DNA of 64,000 nucleotides from Tragulus kanchil (lineage: Eukaryota > Chordata > Mammalia > Artiodactyla > Tragulidae), in the NCBI GenBank assembly GCA_022376925.1, contig JAIOJX010000006.1, positions 62,767,394-62,831,393 on the forward strand, written 5' to 3'. How positions within the stretch are numbered: position 1 is the first letter of the stretch; each line of letters starts with the position of its first letter. Position numbers and translations under genes: made by a program. Below, piece after piece: positions 46,458-58,514 of this stretch. The notes beneath the pieces are model-generated. The model searched no databases. It was not told the origin of the DNA and saw only the letters and a list, made by a program, of their open reading frames with translations.

Positions 46458-47513
46458 AAAATTATGTAAACTTGAACATATTCAGTTTTACTGGTAAGAT
46501 TAGTAGCTTCAATAGAATTCAATGGAGGAAATAAACACACCCACACTCACACACATCCCCCCACCTCACAAAAAAAATGGGGTAGGGAAGCACTTCTGCA
46601 GTGACCCTGGTCCTGTTGCAGGCCACCATTGACCCCCGCCATCGCGGGAGACATCAGATTACTCAGAGGTGAGTCTGGCTCAGTCTCATGCAGGATCGCT
46701 ATTCCCCACTCCAGGATCACGGTGCGCACAGTTTCCAGTCCTACTTGGCGGCTCTATGATTGGGTTAATGGTAACCTCCTTCAAAGGAAACTGAGTGCCT
46801 TCCTTCCGAGGATTGCTCAAGGGCACTTCTAGCTCAAGGGGGGCACTTGGGCTCTCTAAAGCAGGTCTGGCTCAGTCCCCTGTGGGCATCACCACTCCTT
46901 TCCCAGGTCTTGATCTTCAACAGGCTTTGTGCCTTTGGCCCACCCGGCCTCTCTGGCGGGTATGAGGTTTGACTTTTAAAAGCGCGATTGTGCCCTTCCT
47001 ACCATCTTGTTGCGACTTCTCCTTTGTTCTTCGTTGTGGGGCATCTCTTTGTGATCAGATCCAACCTCCTCCTGTGGATGGTTTTTCAGGAACTCGTTGC
47101 AATTCATGCGATTTTGCAGGAGAGGTGAGTGCCGTCCTTCTATGCCGCCATCTTAGCTCCACCCCTCTGAAATTGTTAATTTTGATACTGTGATTAGAAA
47201 GAGCTAGAAACCCAGAACTTAGGGAACAGGCAAGACTCTATGGTGGTGGAGAGAGGCAGAAAAAACAGCACCTAGGATCCCAGAAAAAAAGGAAAATAGT
47301 ATAGCCTCATTATTCTCTTAAACAGCCAAATTATACAAAAGGAAGAGAATCCTTCCAAGTGTGATAGCCATAATTACATTTACAGAGACTGGATTAAAAA
47401 TTACAACTTCCTATAGCGTGTGATTGGCTTGAAATATTCTCATCTGCTAAAGAGCCATACAGAAAACTTTTAGCATAATTTTGCAGCGTTTATTAAGAAT
47501 ATAGTGAATGCAA
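46458..47513. repeat. Tandem duplication 13, copy B
   Basis: Second copy of 45396-46452, including a second L1 5' terminus near 47166. Confidence 0.95.
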
Positions 47514-47881
47514 TAATTATATTGTGTCTTTAAGGAGATTTGTAACATATCAATATAGTATTATCTCAAGGAATTCCTTCTTCCCAAATTGGTAGAACCA
47601 TAGAACCAGTATGAGCATATTAGTTGCTAAAAACATTGAATATAACTTTTTCCAAACAGAAAATACAAGTGGTGTCATCTACTTACTTATAGTGTATTTT
47701 GCAAAAGATGCTCTATACCAAGCACATAATTTTTTAGATTAACTTTTAAAGAGAAAAATGTACAAGTAATTCCTATCTTTGTTATACAGAATGTCCTTAA
47801 AATGTATTTTAAAAGAGACTTTTTGAAGGTCAAAAGGAAGAGCTCCATATGTGTGCGTGTCTGTGAGGGGTGTTGCAAGGG
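47514..47881. other. Unique AT-rich DNA
   Basis: Nothing recognised. Confidence 0.4.
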
Positions 47882-48092
47882 CATGTGTGAATGCTAAGTC
47901 GCTTCAGTCATGTCAACCTTTTGTGACCCTATGGAGTGCCCTGGCTCCTATGTTCATGGAAATTTCTAGGCAAGAATACTGGAGTGTGTTGCCCTCCTCA
48001 AGGGGATCTTCCCAACCCAGGCATTGAACTCATGACTCATGTCTCCTGCATTGGCAGGTGGGTTTTTTACTACTAGCATTACCTGAGATGTC
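47882..48092 (-). mobile_element. Bov-tA SINE
   Basis: Reverse-complement Bov-tA: 'gctaagtcgcttcagtcatg', 'ggcaagaatactggagtgtg', 'aaggggatcttcccaaccca', 'tctcctgcattggcaggtgg'. Confidence 0.88.
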
Positions 48093-48895
48093 CTGTAGGT
48101 GAGGAAGGTCGATTGTTCCCATGAAACTAAACATTATAAAAGTATTAATAATACTTTGCCTTATGAAAGCAATCTTCAACAAGATTATATTCCCGACAAT
48201 TCACTTTTTCTAAATTTTAATTTTGTTCTTTTTTTCATAATTAATATAGCCAGCCAGCCCAATTCATTAGGCATTTAATTGAGGCTAGAAAGTCATAGCT
48301 TCAGCTCATCTAATGCTGATCTCAATTAGATTGAATTTATAGCTACTCTGCTGTTTAATGCTGGTATAAGCACTTTCATTTCACCCATAATCACTTATTT
48401 TTATAAATTAATAAGGGTAAAGTCATTGAATTATCCAGCAAATACACAAACACTACTGAACAAAGGCAGCAAGTGATACAATAGCTCAAGTTAGAATTTC
48501 AACAAGTAGTTAAGTTTCAACATGCATGTGTGAAAAGGCAGGTGTTCAAAAGCCTGTGGCAGAGAGGACGCAGGGAGCTGCTCCATCACAGGCCATAATT
48601 AGTAGATCAGTCCACGAGGAAGTTACATTTGCTGTTGGGGGAATATTCAGGGACTGCTGAGTATTTTGACTCTGATAGGGCAAACCTCCTCCAGCCATGA
48701 TTAATCTGAATGACAATCACATACTCCAAGAAAAAGGTCAGAATTGGACATATTCAGAATGTTGTTTTCTTAAAAAATCACATATTGATCAACACAGGAA
48801 ACACTAATATAAAGGCTTAACCTAGTATGAAATCCTTCAACTATTGAAAAAAAAAAAAGTAAAACTGCATTGGTCACCTTACTTATCAATCCACC
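48093..48895. other. Unique DNA with TAAT-rich block (48180-48440)
   Basis: Free of recognisable repeats. The block with 'cattaggcatttaattgagg' and 'ctcaattagattgaatttat' is rich in homeodomain-type cores and could be a conserved non-coding element; conservation cannot be judged here. Confidence 0.3.
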
Positions 48896-49956
48896 AGGTC
48901 TCAATTCAGAAACTATTGATCTGTGGGAGTAGGCTTTGAGTTACCTATGTAGAGAGATATACCAGAACAGTGACACTTTTGGAGGTGTTTTTAAGGTGCA
49001 TGAAATTTGATATGGGCACATTTTATGTAATTCATTATGTAAGGGCAAGAATAAAATGCAAAATGTCAGATAACCTTCTACTTTAAACTAGTTCTGTAGC
49101 CAAGTTTAAGCAGAGAGATTGTTTATATGAACCAGGACTTTTATCTAGGCTTTGGCACAAAGACAAGACTTCAGGGAGTACAAGGATGAGAAGGAATCAT
49201 AAAATTCAGAGGTACTTGGGTTTTATTTAGACTAAAGTGCACTCTTCTATTGCATTCTAAACAAAGTCACTCAAATAATCTGGGGGTGGGTTGGGAGTCT
49301 CCATTGTATAAATGCTGAACTATTGCCTCAGATTCATAAATATTTATGTCTGTCTCCTTCTTTTCCTGTCAGTCCATATTGATTTTTCCTTATTTTTAGA
49401 CTTCCTTCTTCCCACTTGTGAAACCACCTATTTTTAACTACTAAACCTCACATCCTTGCCCTCTCTTCTGCCTGTATACCACTGCTCTAGCTCTGTATTC
49501 TTTATATCTAAGATCCCTAGAGAGACACAAATTGAACCCATTATCTCTTTTTTTCCTGTTGTATTCCTACAGAGATGTTTCCTTTGTCCTTATGGTCCTG
49601 GTAGTGACCCCCAACTGTTTTTCCAGCTGAAGGTGGCATACATAAAATACAGACTTGAACAAAACAGTCCTGATCCTAACCTTATTATACAACACGCTTG
49701 AAGCCACATGAGCAAAAACAGATGGTCTGGTTGCAGAGCCGGAGATGCCAATAGGTATGCTGTTGGCAAACATGTTCGCTAATCAGAACCCTTTCAAATG
49801 GCATCTGTTGATCTCTCCCTTAGATATAAGGAGTGATTCAAAACCTTTTGTACATTTCCCATTGCACTTGGGGCCCAACAACACACAGACAGTTACCAGT
49901 TGAAGAAAGGCTGGCTTACCTAGGCTGAGACAGAAAGGCAAACAACAGGATTTTAG
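48896..49956. repeat. Tandem duplication 14, copy A
   Basis: Repeated at 49990-51050 (offset 1094). A 33-bp filler (49957-49989) lies between the copies and contains 'aactattgatc', also found just inside the unit. Confidence 0.95.
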
Positions 49957-49989
49957 CTGGCACTAATCAATAAAAAAACTATTGATCAA

Positions 49990-51050
49990 AGGTCTCAATT
50001 CAGAAACTATTGATCTGTGGGAGTAGGCTTTGAGTTACCTATGTAGAGAGATATACCAGAACAGTGACACTTTTGGAGGTGTTTTTAAGGTGCATGAAAT
50101 TTGATATGGGCACATTTTATGTAATTCATTATGTAAGGGCAAGAATAAAATGCAAAATGTCAGATAACCTTCTACTTTAAACTAGTTCTGTAGCCAAGTT
50201 TAAGCAGAGAGATTGTTTATATGAACCAGGACTTTTATCTAGGCTTTGGCACAAAGACAAGACTTCAGGGAGTACAAGGATGAGAAGGAATCATAAAATT
50301 CAGAGGTACTTGGGTTTTATTTAGACTAAAGTGCACTCTTCTATTGCATTCTAAACAAAGTCACTCAAATAATCTGGGGGTGGGTTGGGAGTCTCCATTG
50401 TATAAATGCTGAACTATTGCCTCAGATTCATAAATATTTATGTCTGTCTCCTTCTTTTCCTGTCAGTCCATATTGATTTTTCCTTATTTTTAGACTTCCT
50501 TCTTCCCACTTGTGAAACCACCTATTTTTAACTACTAAACCTCACATCCTTGCCCTCTCTTCTGCCTGTATACCACTGCTCTAGCTCTGTATTCTTTATA
50601 TCTAAGATCCCTAGAGAGACACAAATTGAACCCATTATCTCTTTTTTTCCTGTTGTATTCCTACAGAGATGTTTCCTTTGTCCTTATGGTCCTGGTAGTG
50701 ACCCCCAACTGTTTTTCCAGCTGAAGGTGGCATACATAAAATACAGACTTGAACAAAACAGTCCTGATCCTAACCTTATTATACAACACGCTTGAAGCCA
50801 CATGAGCAAAAACAGATGGTCTGGTTGCAGAGCCGGAGATGCCAATAGGTATGCTGTTGGCAAACATGTTCGCTAATCAGAACCCTTTCAAATGGCATCT
50901 GTTGATCTCTCCCTTAGATATAAGGAGTGATTCAAAACCTTTTGTACATTTCCCATTGCACTTGGGGCCCAACAACACACAGACAGTTACCAGTTGAAGA
51001 AAGGCTGGCTTACCTAGGCTGAGACAGAAAGGCAAACAACAGGATTTTAG
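49990..51050. repeat. Tandem duplication 14, copy B
   Basis: Second copy of 48896-49956. Its right part (from 50627) is duplicated again in duplication 15, giving three copies of about 420 bp. Confidence 0.95.
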
Positions 51051-51787
51051 AATCTTGTGATGGGCACATAGGTTGTGGCCTCACCCTGAGTATGTCAAGC
51101 CGGAGTCTGGGAAGAAATAGTATGAAGCAGAAAGGAGCAGATCCATGATTTGATGCTTCTAATATCATAGAGGCCATCCCACCAGTTTATGGGAAAGCAT
51201 AAAACACTACTGTGCTGGAAGATAATGTAAGAGACTATATCCATTCATACGGTATTCAAAAACAAATGAAACTGATTTATAGTTATAGAAATCAGAAAGG
51301 TCATTACTTATATAAAGTCAAGGTTAACCAGAAGCAAGCATTAAGAATTTTCTGGGATAATAAAAATGTTCTGTATCTTGATAAAGTTATGGTCAGATCA
51401 GTTCAGTTCAGTTCCTCAGCCATGTTCAACTCTTTGGGACCCAATGGACTGCAGCACACAGCCTTCCCTGTCCCTCAGCATCTCCTAGAGTTTACTCAAA
51501 CTCACCTTCTTTGAGTAAGTGATCCCATCCAACCATCTCATCCTCTGTTGTCCCCTCCTCCTTCTATTTTCCCCAGCATCAGGGTCTTTTCCAATGAGTC
51601 GTCTTTTCACATCACAGGACCAAAGTATTGGAGATTCAGCTTCAGCATCAGTCCTTCCAATGAATATTCAGTGTTGATTTATTTTAGGATTGACTGGTAT
51701 GATCTCCTTGCAGACCAAGGGACTCTCAAGAGTCTTCTCCAACACCACAGTTCAAAGGCATGAATTCTTTAGCACTCAGTCTTCTTT
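50627..51787. repeat. Tandem duplication 15, copy A
   Basis: Repeated at 51786-52945 (offset 1158-1160) with microhomology of a few T bases. It starts inside duplication 14 copy B. Confidence 0.95.
51398..51787 (-). mobile_element. BovB 3' end cut by a duplication junction (copy A)
   Basis: Reverse-complement BovB 3' region ('cagttcagttcagttcctca', 'gggtcttttccaatgagtcg', 'cagcttcagcatcagtcctt') that stops at the junction at 51787. Confidence 0.9.
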
Positions 51788-52945
51788 GAACCCATTATCT
51801 CTTTTTTCCTGTTGTATTCCTACAGAGATGTTTCCTTTGTCCTTATGGTCCTGGTAGTGACCCCAACTGTTTTTCCAGCTGAAGGTGGCATACATAAAAT
51901 ACAGACTTGAACAAAACAGTCCTGATCCTAACCTTATTATACAACACGCTTGAAGCCACATGAGCAAAAACAGATGGTCTGGTTGCAGAGCCGGAGATGC
52001 CAATAGGTATGCTGTTGGCAAACATGTTCGCTAATCAGAACCCTTTCAAATGGCATCTGTTGATCTCTCCCTTAGATATAAGGAGTGATTCAAAACCTTT
52101 TGTACATTTCCCATTGCACTTGGGGCCCAACAACACACAGACAGTTACCAGTTGAAGAAAGGCTGGCTTACCTAGGCTGAGACAGAAAGGCAAACAACAG
52201 GATTTTAGAATCTTGTGATGGGCACATAGGTTGTGGCCTCACCCTGAGTATGTCAAGCCGGAGTCTGGGAAGAAATAGTATGAAGCAGAAAGGAGCAGAT
52301 CCATGATTTGATGCTTCTAATATCATAGAGGCCATCCCACCAGTTTATGGGAAAGCATAAAACACTACTGTGCTGGAAGATAATGTAAGAGACTATATCC
52401 ATTCATACGGTATTCAAAAACAAATGAAACTGATTTATAGTTATAGAAATCAGAAAGGTCATTACTTATATAAAGTCAAGGTTAACCAGAAGCAAGCATT
52501 AAGAATTTTCTGGGATAATAAAAATGTTCTGTATCTTGATAAAGTTATGGTCAGATCAGTTCAGTTCAGTTCCTCAGCCATGTTCAACTCTTTGGGACCC
52601 AATGGACTGCAGCACACAGCCTTCCCTGTCCCTCAGCATCTCCTAGAGTTTACTCAAACTCACCTTCTTTGAGTAAGTGATCCCATCCAACCATCTCATC
52701 CTCTGTTGTCCCCTCCTCCTTCTATTTTCCCCAGCATCAGGGTCTTTTCCAATGAGTCGTCTTTTCACATCACAGGACCAAAGTATTGGAGATTCAGCTT
52801 CAGCATCAGTCCTTCCAATGAATATTCAGTGTTGATTTATTTTAGGATTGACTGGTATGATCTCCTTGCAGACCAAGGGACTCTCAAGAGTCTTCTCCAA
52901 CACCACAGTTCAAAGGCATGAATTCTTTAGCACTCAGTCTTCTTT
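51786..52945. repeat. Tandem duplication 15, copy B
   Basis: Second copy of 50627-51787. The BovB in it continues naturally to 53890. Confidence 0.95.
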
Positions 52946-53890
52946 ATGATCCAACTCCCCCATCTGTACACGACTACTGGAAAAACAATAGCTTACAGTG
53001 TATGAATCTCTGTCAGCAAAGTGATGTCTCTGCTTTTTAATATGATATGTAGGTTTGTTATAGCTTTTTTTTTCAAGAAGCAAGTCTCTTAATTTCACAG
53101 CTGCAGTCACCATCTTCAGTGATTTGAGAACCCAAGAAAATAAAATCTCTCACTTTTTCCATTGCTTTCCCATCTATTTGCATGAAAGGATGGGACCATA
53201 TACTGTGATCTTCCTTTTTTGAATATTGAGTTTTAGACCAGCTTCTCCACTCTTCTCTTGTACCTTCACCAAGAGGTTCTTTAGTTACTTTTCACTTTCT
53301 GCCATGAGGATGATGTCATCTGCACATCTGAGGTTATTGGTATTTCTCCTGGCAATCTTAATTTCAGCTTGTGCTTCACCCAAACTGGCATTTTGCATGA
53401 TGTACTTTGCATATAAATTAAATAAGCAAGGTGACAATATACAGCCTTGATGTACTCCTTTCCCAATTTGAAATCAGTCTGTAGTTCCATTTTTGGTTCT
53501 AGCTGTTGCTTCTTGTCCTGCATACAGATTTCTCTTGAGACAGGTAATCTGGTCTAGTATTGCTATTTCTTTCAGAATTTTCCACAGTTTGCTGTGATCC
53601 ACACATTTTAGCATAGCCAATGAAGCAGAACTAGATGTTTTTTGGCATTTTTAAATTTTTTTCTATGATCCAATGGATGTTGGCAATTTGATCTCTGGTT
53701 CCTCTGCTTTTGTAAATCCAGCGTGTACATCTGGAAGTTCTTGGTTCATGTACAACTGAAGCCTAGCTTGGAGGATTTGGGGCACTACACTGCTAGCATG
53801 TGAAATGAGTGCAATTTTGTGGTACATTGAACATGCTTTGGCATTGCCTTTCTTTGGGATTGGAATGAAAACTGACCTTTTCCAGTTGCA
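52556..53890 (-). mobile_element. BovB (RTE) 3' half including RT-domain remnant
   Basis: About 1.3 kb of reverse-complement BovB. After the 3' region it reads back into the reverse transcriptase. Minus-strand codons at 53890-53700 give SVFIPIPKKGNAKACSMYHK, IALISHAS and 'ELPDVHAGFTK', matching the RTE-type RT pattern (family has 'NYRTIALISH' and 'GFRKGRGT'). Frameshifts and stops break the frame. The 5' endonuclease part is absent. Confidence 0.9.
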
Positions 53891-54953
53891 TGCCCAGATG
53901 GCTAAATACAATTGTCAAACTCATCAAAACAGACATTTAAGACCTGTGCATTTCAATGTATGCAAACTTTACAGTATGGTTGTTTCAATGTGAATGTTTA
54001 TAAAGAATTTAAAAGATACTAGGAATATTTCCTAGTGTTAGAAAGGCAGAAAATTTGCTGATATTAAATAAATCATGTGACACAAATTTATCTTTTAAGG
54101 ATACAGAAAATAAGACTTTGCCAAAATTATAATGAATGATTTTCTTTAATCTTTTTCAAAAATTTAAAGATTTCCTTTGGAATAATTGAGGTTTCAATCC
54201 TTCACATATTTAAAGTATGTATAATTTGATAAATTTTGACATTTGCGTACACTTATGAAACAACCACCACTATAAAAATGATGAACATATTCACTGCACT
54301 CTAAACCTTCCTCTTGCTCCTTAAAGTTCATTCCTTCCTACATCACCCTACCCACCACTATTCCAAAACAACTATAACTGTTTTATATGATTGATTAGTT
54401 TCCATTAGCTAGAATTTTATGTAAATTAAATCACATAAATGCATTGTCTGATTTTTTCAATCAGTTTTAATTATCTTGAGATTCATCTATGTTGTTGCGT
54501 GTATCAATAGTACATGCCTATTTTTTGCTGAGTATTACTCTATTGTGTGGATATATTACAGTTCAGTTATCCATTCACTATTCAATGGACACTTTGAATA
54601 TTTGTACTTATTACAAATAAAGTTGCTGTAAAAACTTTGTACGAGCTAGTATGTGGACATGTGTTTTCATTTTCTTGGATAAATAACTAAGAATGGCATG
54701 TCTGGATCATTAGGTAGGCTTATGATGAACTTTTTAAGGAAAAGTCAAAATGTTTTCCAAAATGGTTATACCATTTTATAACCTTACTATCATTTATAAT
54801 AATTTTATATACTTCTCATCTTCAAATCACTTCTTTGAGTAGTCCTTATAAATTGAGACATTCTGATGTAGTCTAGGTGTCTCATTGTGATTTCCATTAA
54901 AATCCCCTTAGTAACTAAGATCTTAAAGGATGCCATCTGTATGTCTTAGTGCA
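53826..54953. repeat. Tandem duplication 16, copy A
   Basis: Repeated at 54959-56096 (offset about 1134). Copy A lacks about 20 bp present in copy B near 56055-56075. The copies also differ at the BovB edge (about 53911-53930 against 55045-55055). Confidence 0.93.
54190..54950 (-). mobile_element. L1M 3' part, minus strand (copy A)
   Basis: Reverse-complement old L1: 'aatttgataaattttgacat' and 'atgaaacaaccaccactata' (3'UTR), then 'atgttgttgcgtgtatcaat', 'gttatccattcactattcaa', 'gttttccaaaatggttatac'. Non-coding and old. Confidence 0.75.
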
Positions 54954-54958
54954 TTTGG

Positions 54959-56096
54959 GATTGAACATGCTTTGGCATTGCCTTTCTTTGGGATTGGAAT
55001 GAAAACTGACCTTTTCCAGTTGCATGCCCAGATGGCTAAATACAATGTAAATAAACAGACATTTAAGACCTGTGCATTTCAATGTATGCAAACTTTACAG
55101 TATGGTTGTTTCAATGTGAATGTTTATAAAGAATTTAAAAGATACTAGGAATATTTCCTAGTGTTAGAAAGGCAGAAAATTTGCTGATATTAAATAAATC
55201 ATGTGACACAAATTTATCTTTTAAGGATACAGAAAATAAGACTTTGCCAAAATTATAATGAATGATTTTCTTTAATCTTTTTCAAAAATTTAAAGATTTC
55301 CTTTGGAATAATTGAGGTTTCAATCCTTCACATATTTAAAGTATGTATAATTTGATAAATTTTGACATTTGCGTACACTTATGAAACAACCACCACTATA
55401 AAAATGATGAACATATTCACTGCACTCTAAACCTTCCTCTTGCTCCTTAAAGTTCATTCCTTCCTACATCACCCTACCCACCACTATTCCAAAACAACTA
55501 TAACTGTTTTATATGATTGATTAGTTTCCATTAGCTAGAATTTTATGTAAATTAAATCACATAAATGCATTGTCTGATTTTTTCAATCAGTTTTAATTAT
55601 CTTGAGATTCATCTATGTTGTTGCGTGTATCAATAGTACATGCCTATTTTTTGCTGAGTATTACTCTATTGTGTGGATATATTACAGTTCAGTTATCCAT
55701 TCACTATTCAATGGACACTTTGAATATTTGTACTTATTACAAATAAAGTTGCTGTAAAAACTTTGTACGAGCTAGTATGTGGACATGTGTTTTCATTTTC
55801 TTGGATAAATAACTAAGAATGGCATGTCTGGATCATTAGGTAGGCTTATGATGAACTTTTTAAGGAAAAGTCAAAATGTTTTCCAAAATGGTTATACCAT
55901 TTTATAACCTTACTATCATTTATAATAATTTTATATACTTCTCATCTTCAAATCACTTCTTTGAGTAGTCCTTATAAATTGAGACATTCTGATGTAGTCT
56001 AGGTGTCTCATTGTGATTTCCATTAAAATCCCCTTAGTAACTAAGATCTTAAAGATCTTTCTGTGTGCTTATTTGCCATCTGTATGTCTTAGTGCA
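54959..56096. repeat. Tandem duplication 16, copy B
   Basis: Second copy of 53826-54953, with a 65-bp second piece of BovB at its left edge (54960-55024). Confidence 0.93.
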
Positions 56097-56664
56097 GTGT
56101 CTGTTCAAATCGTTGTTCTATTTTTATATTTTTATATTCTTTCTTCAATAAGAAAGCAAATAAGAAAAGTTCTTTACATAATGTTTCAAGTCTTTTGTCA
56201 TATTTATACTTTCCAAATATTTTATTTTAGGTCTTAAGTGTCAGCTTGTCTTTTCATTTTCATAAGGATGTCTAATGAAAAATAAAGTTTCAAATTTTTA
56301 TGAAGCACACTGTAAGCATGTTTTGCTTTTACAGTTCAAGATTTTTGTGTTCTTTTTACAAAATCTTTGTCACACTCAAGACTACTGGGAATATCTCCGA
56401 TTTGTTTTGTTAGATAGTTCTATGGTTTCAGCACTTACATCTCAGTTTATGATTTCTAGTTAACCTCTTTGTCTAAAAAGAAGATCTAAAGATTTTTTGT
56501 TGGTGGTGGTATTTGACTATCCAGTTGTCCCACACTATTCATTAAAAAGACTTTTCTTCTCTCATTGAAAGCCTTGATGATTTTGTCAAACAACTATTGG
56601 CTATATAATTGTGTGTCTATTTCTGGATCTGTAGTTTGTTCTAATGATCTATATATCTAATATA
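55324..56664 (-). mobile_element. L1M 3' part, minus strand (copy B and continuation)
   Basis: Same element as 54190-54950, continuing to 56664 with 'tatccagttgtcccacacta', 'gaaaagcc'-type sequence and 'tgtgtctatttctggatctg', the usual reverse order of L1 ORF2 3' sequence. Confidence 0.75.
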
Positions 56665-56737
56665 TACATATATAGAGACAGTATTTTTATATATCTAATA
56701 TAGAGATCATTGGAACAAACTGCAGACCCAGAAAGTT
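56620..56737. repeat. Imperfect inverted repeat (hairpin-like)
   Basis: The left arm 56620-56664 (tttctggatctgtagtttgt and onward) is mirrored by the right arm 56691-56737 (ending caaactgcagacccagaaag). The arms are about 45 bp, with an AT-rich loop of tatatacatatatagagaca type. Confidence 0.85.
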
Positions 56738-56740
56738 CTA

Positions 56741-56949
56741 AATTGCTTCAGTTGAGTTTGACTGTTTGCAGCCTCGTGGACTGTAGTCTGCCAGGCTCTT
56801 CTGTCCATGGTATTTCCCAGGAAAGAATACTGGAGTGGATTGCCACACCTACCTCCAGGGGATCTTGCCCCCAGTGATAGAATTCATGTCTCTTATGTCT
56901 CCTGCATTAACAGGCATGTTCTTTACCATGAACACCACCTGGGAAGCCT
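56741..56949 (-). mobile_element. Bov-tA SINE
   Basis: Reverse-complement Bov-tA: 'ctgtagtctgccaggctctt', 'gaaagaatactggagtggat', 'cctccaggggatcttgcccc', ending 'accacctgggaagcc'. Confidence 0.88.
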
Positions 56950-57114
56950 ATAGCTTCATAATAAGTCATAAAATTGAGTAATATAAAAGTTCCAACATGA
57001 TGTTTTGCTTTGCTTTTTAAACATGTTGAAACTTATAAGTTCTTTGATTTTCTACATAAGTTTTAGGATAAGTCTTTAAATTCTACTTAAAGAAACTCTA
57101 CCAGTATTTTAATT

Positions 57115-57632
57115 AAGATTGCACGTATCATCACCTCACACCAGTCAGAGTGACCATTATCAAGAAATCTATGGACATGAATGCTGGAGAGGGTGCAGAG
57201 AAGGGAGCACTCTCTCATTGCTGGTGGGATGTGAATTGCTACGTCTGCTATGGAGGACAGTATGGAGATTCCTTTAAAAACTAAAAATAGAAGCACCAAA
57301 CGACCCAGCAATTCCACTATTAGGCTTGCACCCTGATAAAATAAAAATTGAGGAAGACACCTATACCCCAGTGTTCATTGTAGTACTCTATACAGTGACT
57401 GGAATGTGAAAGCAACCTAGATGTCCATCGACAAATGAATGGATGGAGAAACTCTGCTACATATATATAATAGAGTACTTCTCAGCTGTAAAAAGAAATA
57501 CAAAAGAATCAGTATTAATTACGTGGAGGAATCTAGAGCCCATTATGCAGGGCATATGACTGATCTGAGAATATACATATCTGTAAACAACAAAACTCTG
57601 TAAAAGTAAAGAAAAAAAAAAGATTGCATGTA
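57115..57632 (+). mobile_element. Short 5'-truncated L1 with deleted 3'UTR and target-site duplication
   Basis: Direct repeats aagattgcacgta (57115-57127) and aagattgcatgta (57620-57632) flank an L1 tail. It starts in ORF2 ('atcacctcacaccagtcaga'), keeps 'aacctagatgtccatcgaca' and 'gtggaggaatctagagccca', then at about 57550 jumps directly into the last part of the 3'UTR ('ggcatatgactgatctgaga') and a short A tract. Roughly 300 bp of the ORF2 end and 3'UTR present in the L1 at 28576 are missing. Confidence 0.88.
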
Positions 57633-58514
57633 GAATGTATGAGTTTTGGAGAGAACTGACATATCAAATCTTCCAATTCACTAAATATAATAATAGTTCT
57701 GTTTATTTGGGTGTTATTCAATTTCCCTCAAGAATATTTTGTATACTCGTAAAAGGGTCCTGCACATATTTTGACATCTATACTGTTAAATGAGGGATCA
57801 AAAAGTCCACAAGGTTATAAATTAAGTCAAGAACACATGTAAAGTGTATCATAAGCACATAGTAACCACCTGTCAAATAACCAGAGACCATCATTAAACG
57901 AAGGAGAAAAAGCCCTAAGACTGGATATTTCTCCTAAGGACTATTTAATGAAACAATGATTTAATAAGTCTAGTTTGATTTCAAATCAGTTTTCTTAGCC
58001 ACAATGCTAATCTGTTTCCCCATCAAACTACAGTGATGTTGGTAGGATTTTTTTATTTTTGTAATGTTTCAACTTAGGAAATAATTTTAAAGCACTTTTG
58101 AATATAAGTAAAATTAATTCTATGGGCTTCCTTACCCTCTCTCTCACTTCACAACTCTGTTGCTCATACATTCCACTGCCCTACTCCCTCCATCACACTC
58201 CACATTGCAATCATTTATATTAAACTCTGTGCTTCTTTATACAGTTAGTCTTTCTTTCAAAGTAATTCTAAATGGAATTGCTAACATATACAACACCTTG
58301 TAGAGCCTTCAAGGGGCTAGAATAAAACACCTTCATTTTTTAAACATGAAAAGGTTAAAAGATGATCTATAGTACATATTGTGTGATGAATTTCTAACAA
58401 TATGCTCATAACTTATATAAATTACCAGGGTCCAGTCCAAAAGTGGTCCTAAGTACACTTCTAAGGCATAGGTCAAATACATGATTGTCTATTTTGGAAT
58501 CATGTCAAGAAATG
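57633..58514. other. Unique AT-rich DNA
   Basis: No gene or confident repeat. Confidence 0.4.

Noticed and set aside
57545..57560. Splicing as the cause of the L1 3'UTR deletion
   Set aside because: I could not place a GT donor and an AG acceptor that fit the join.
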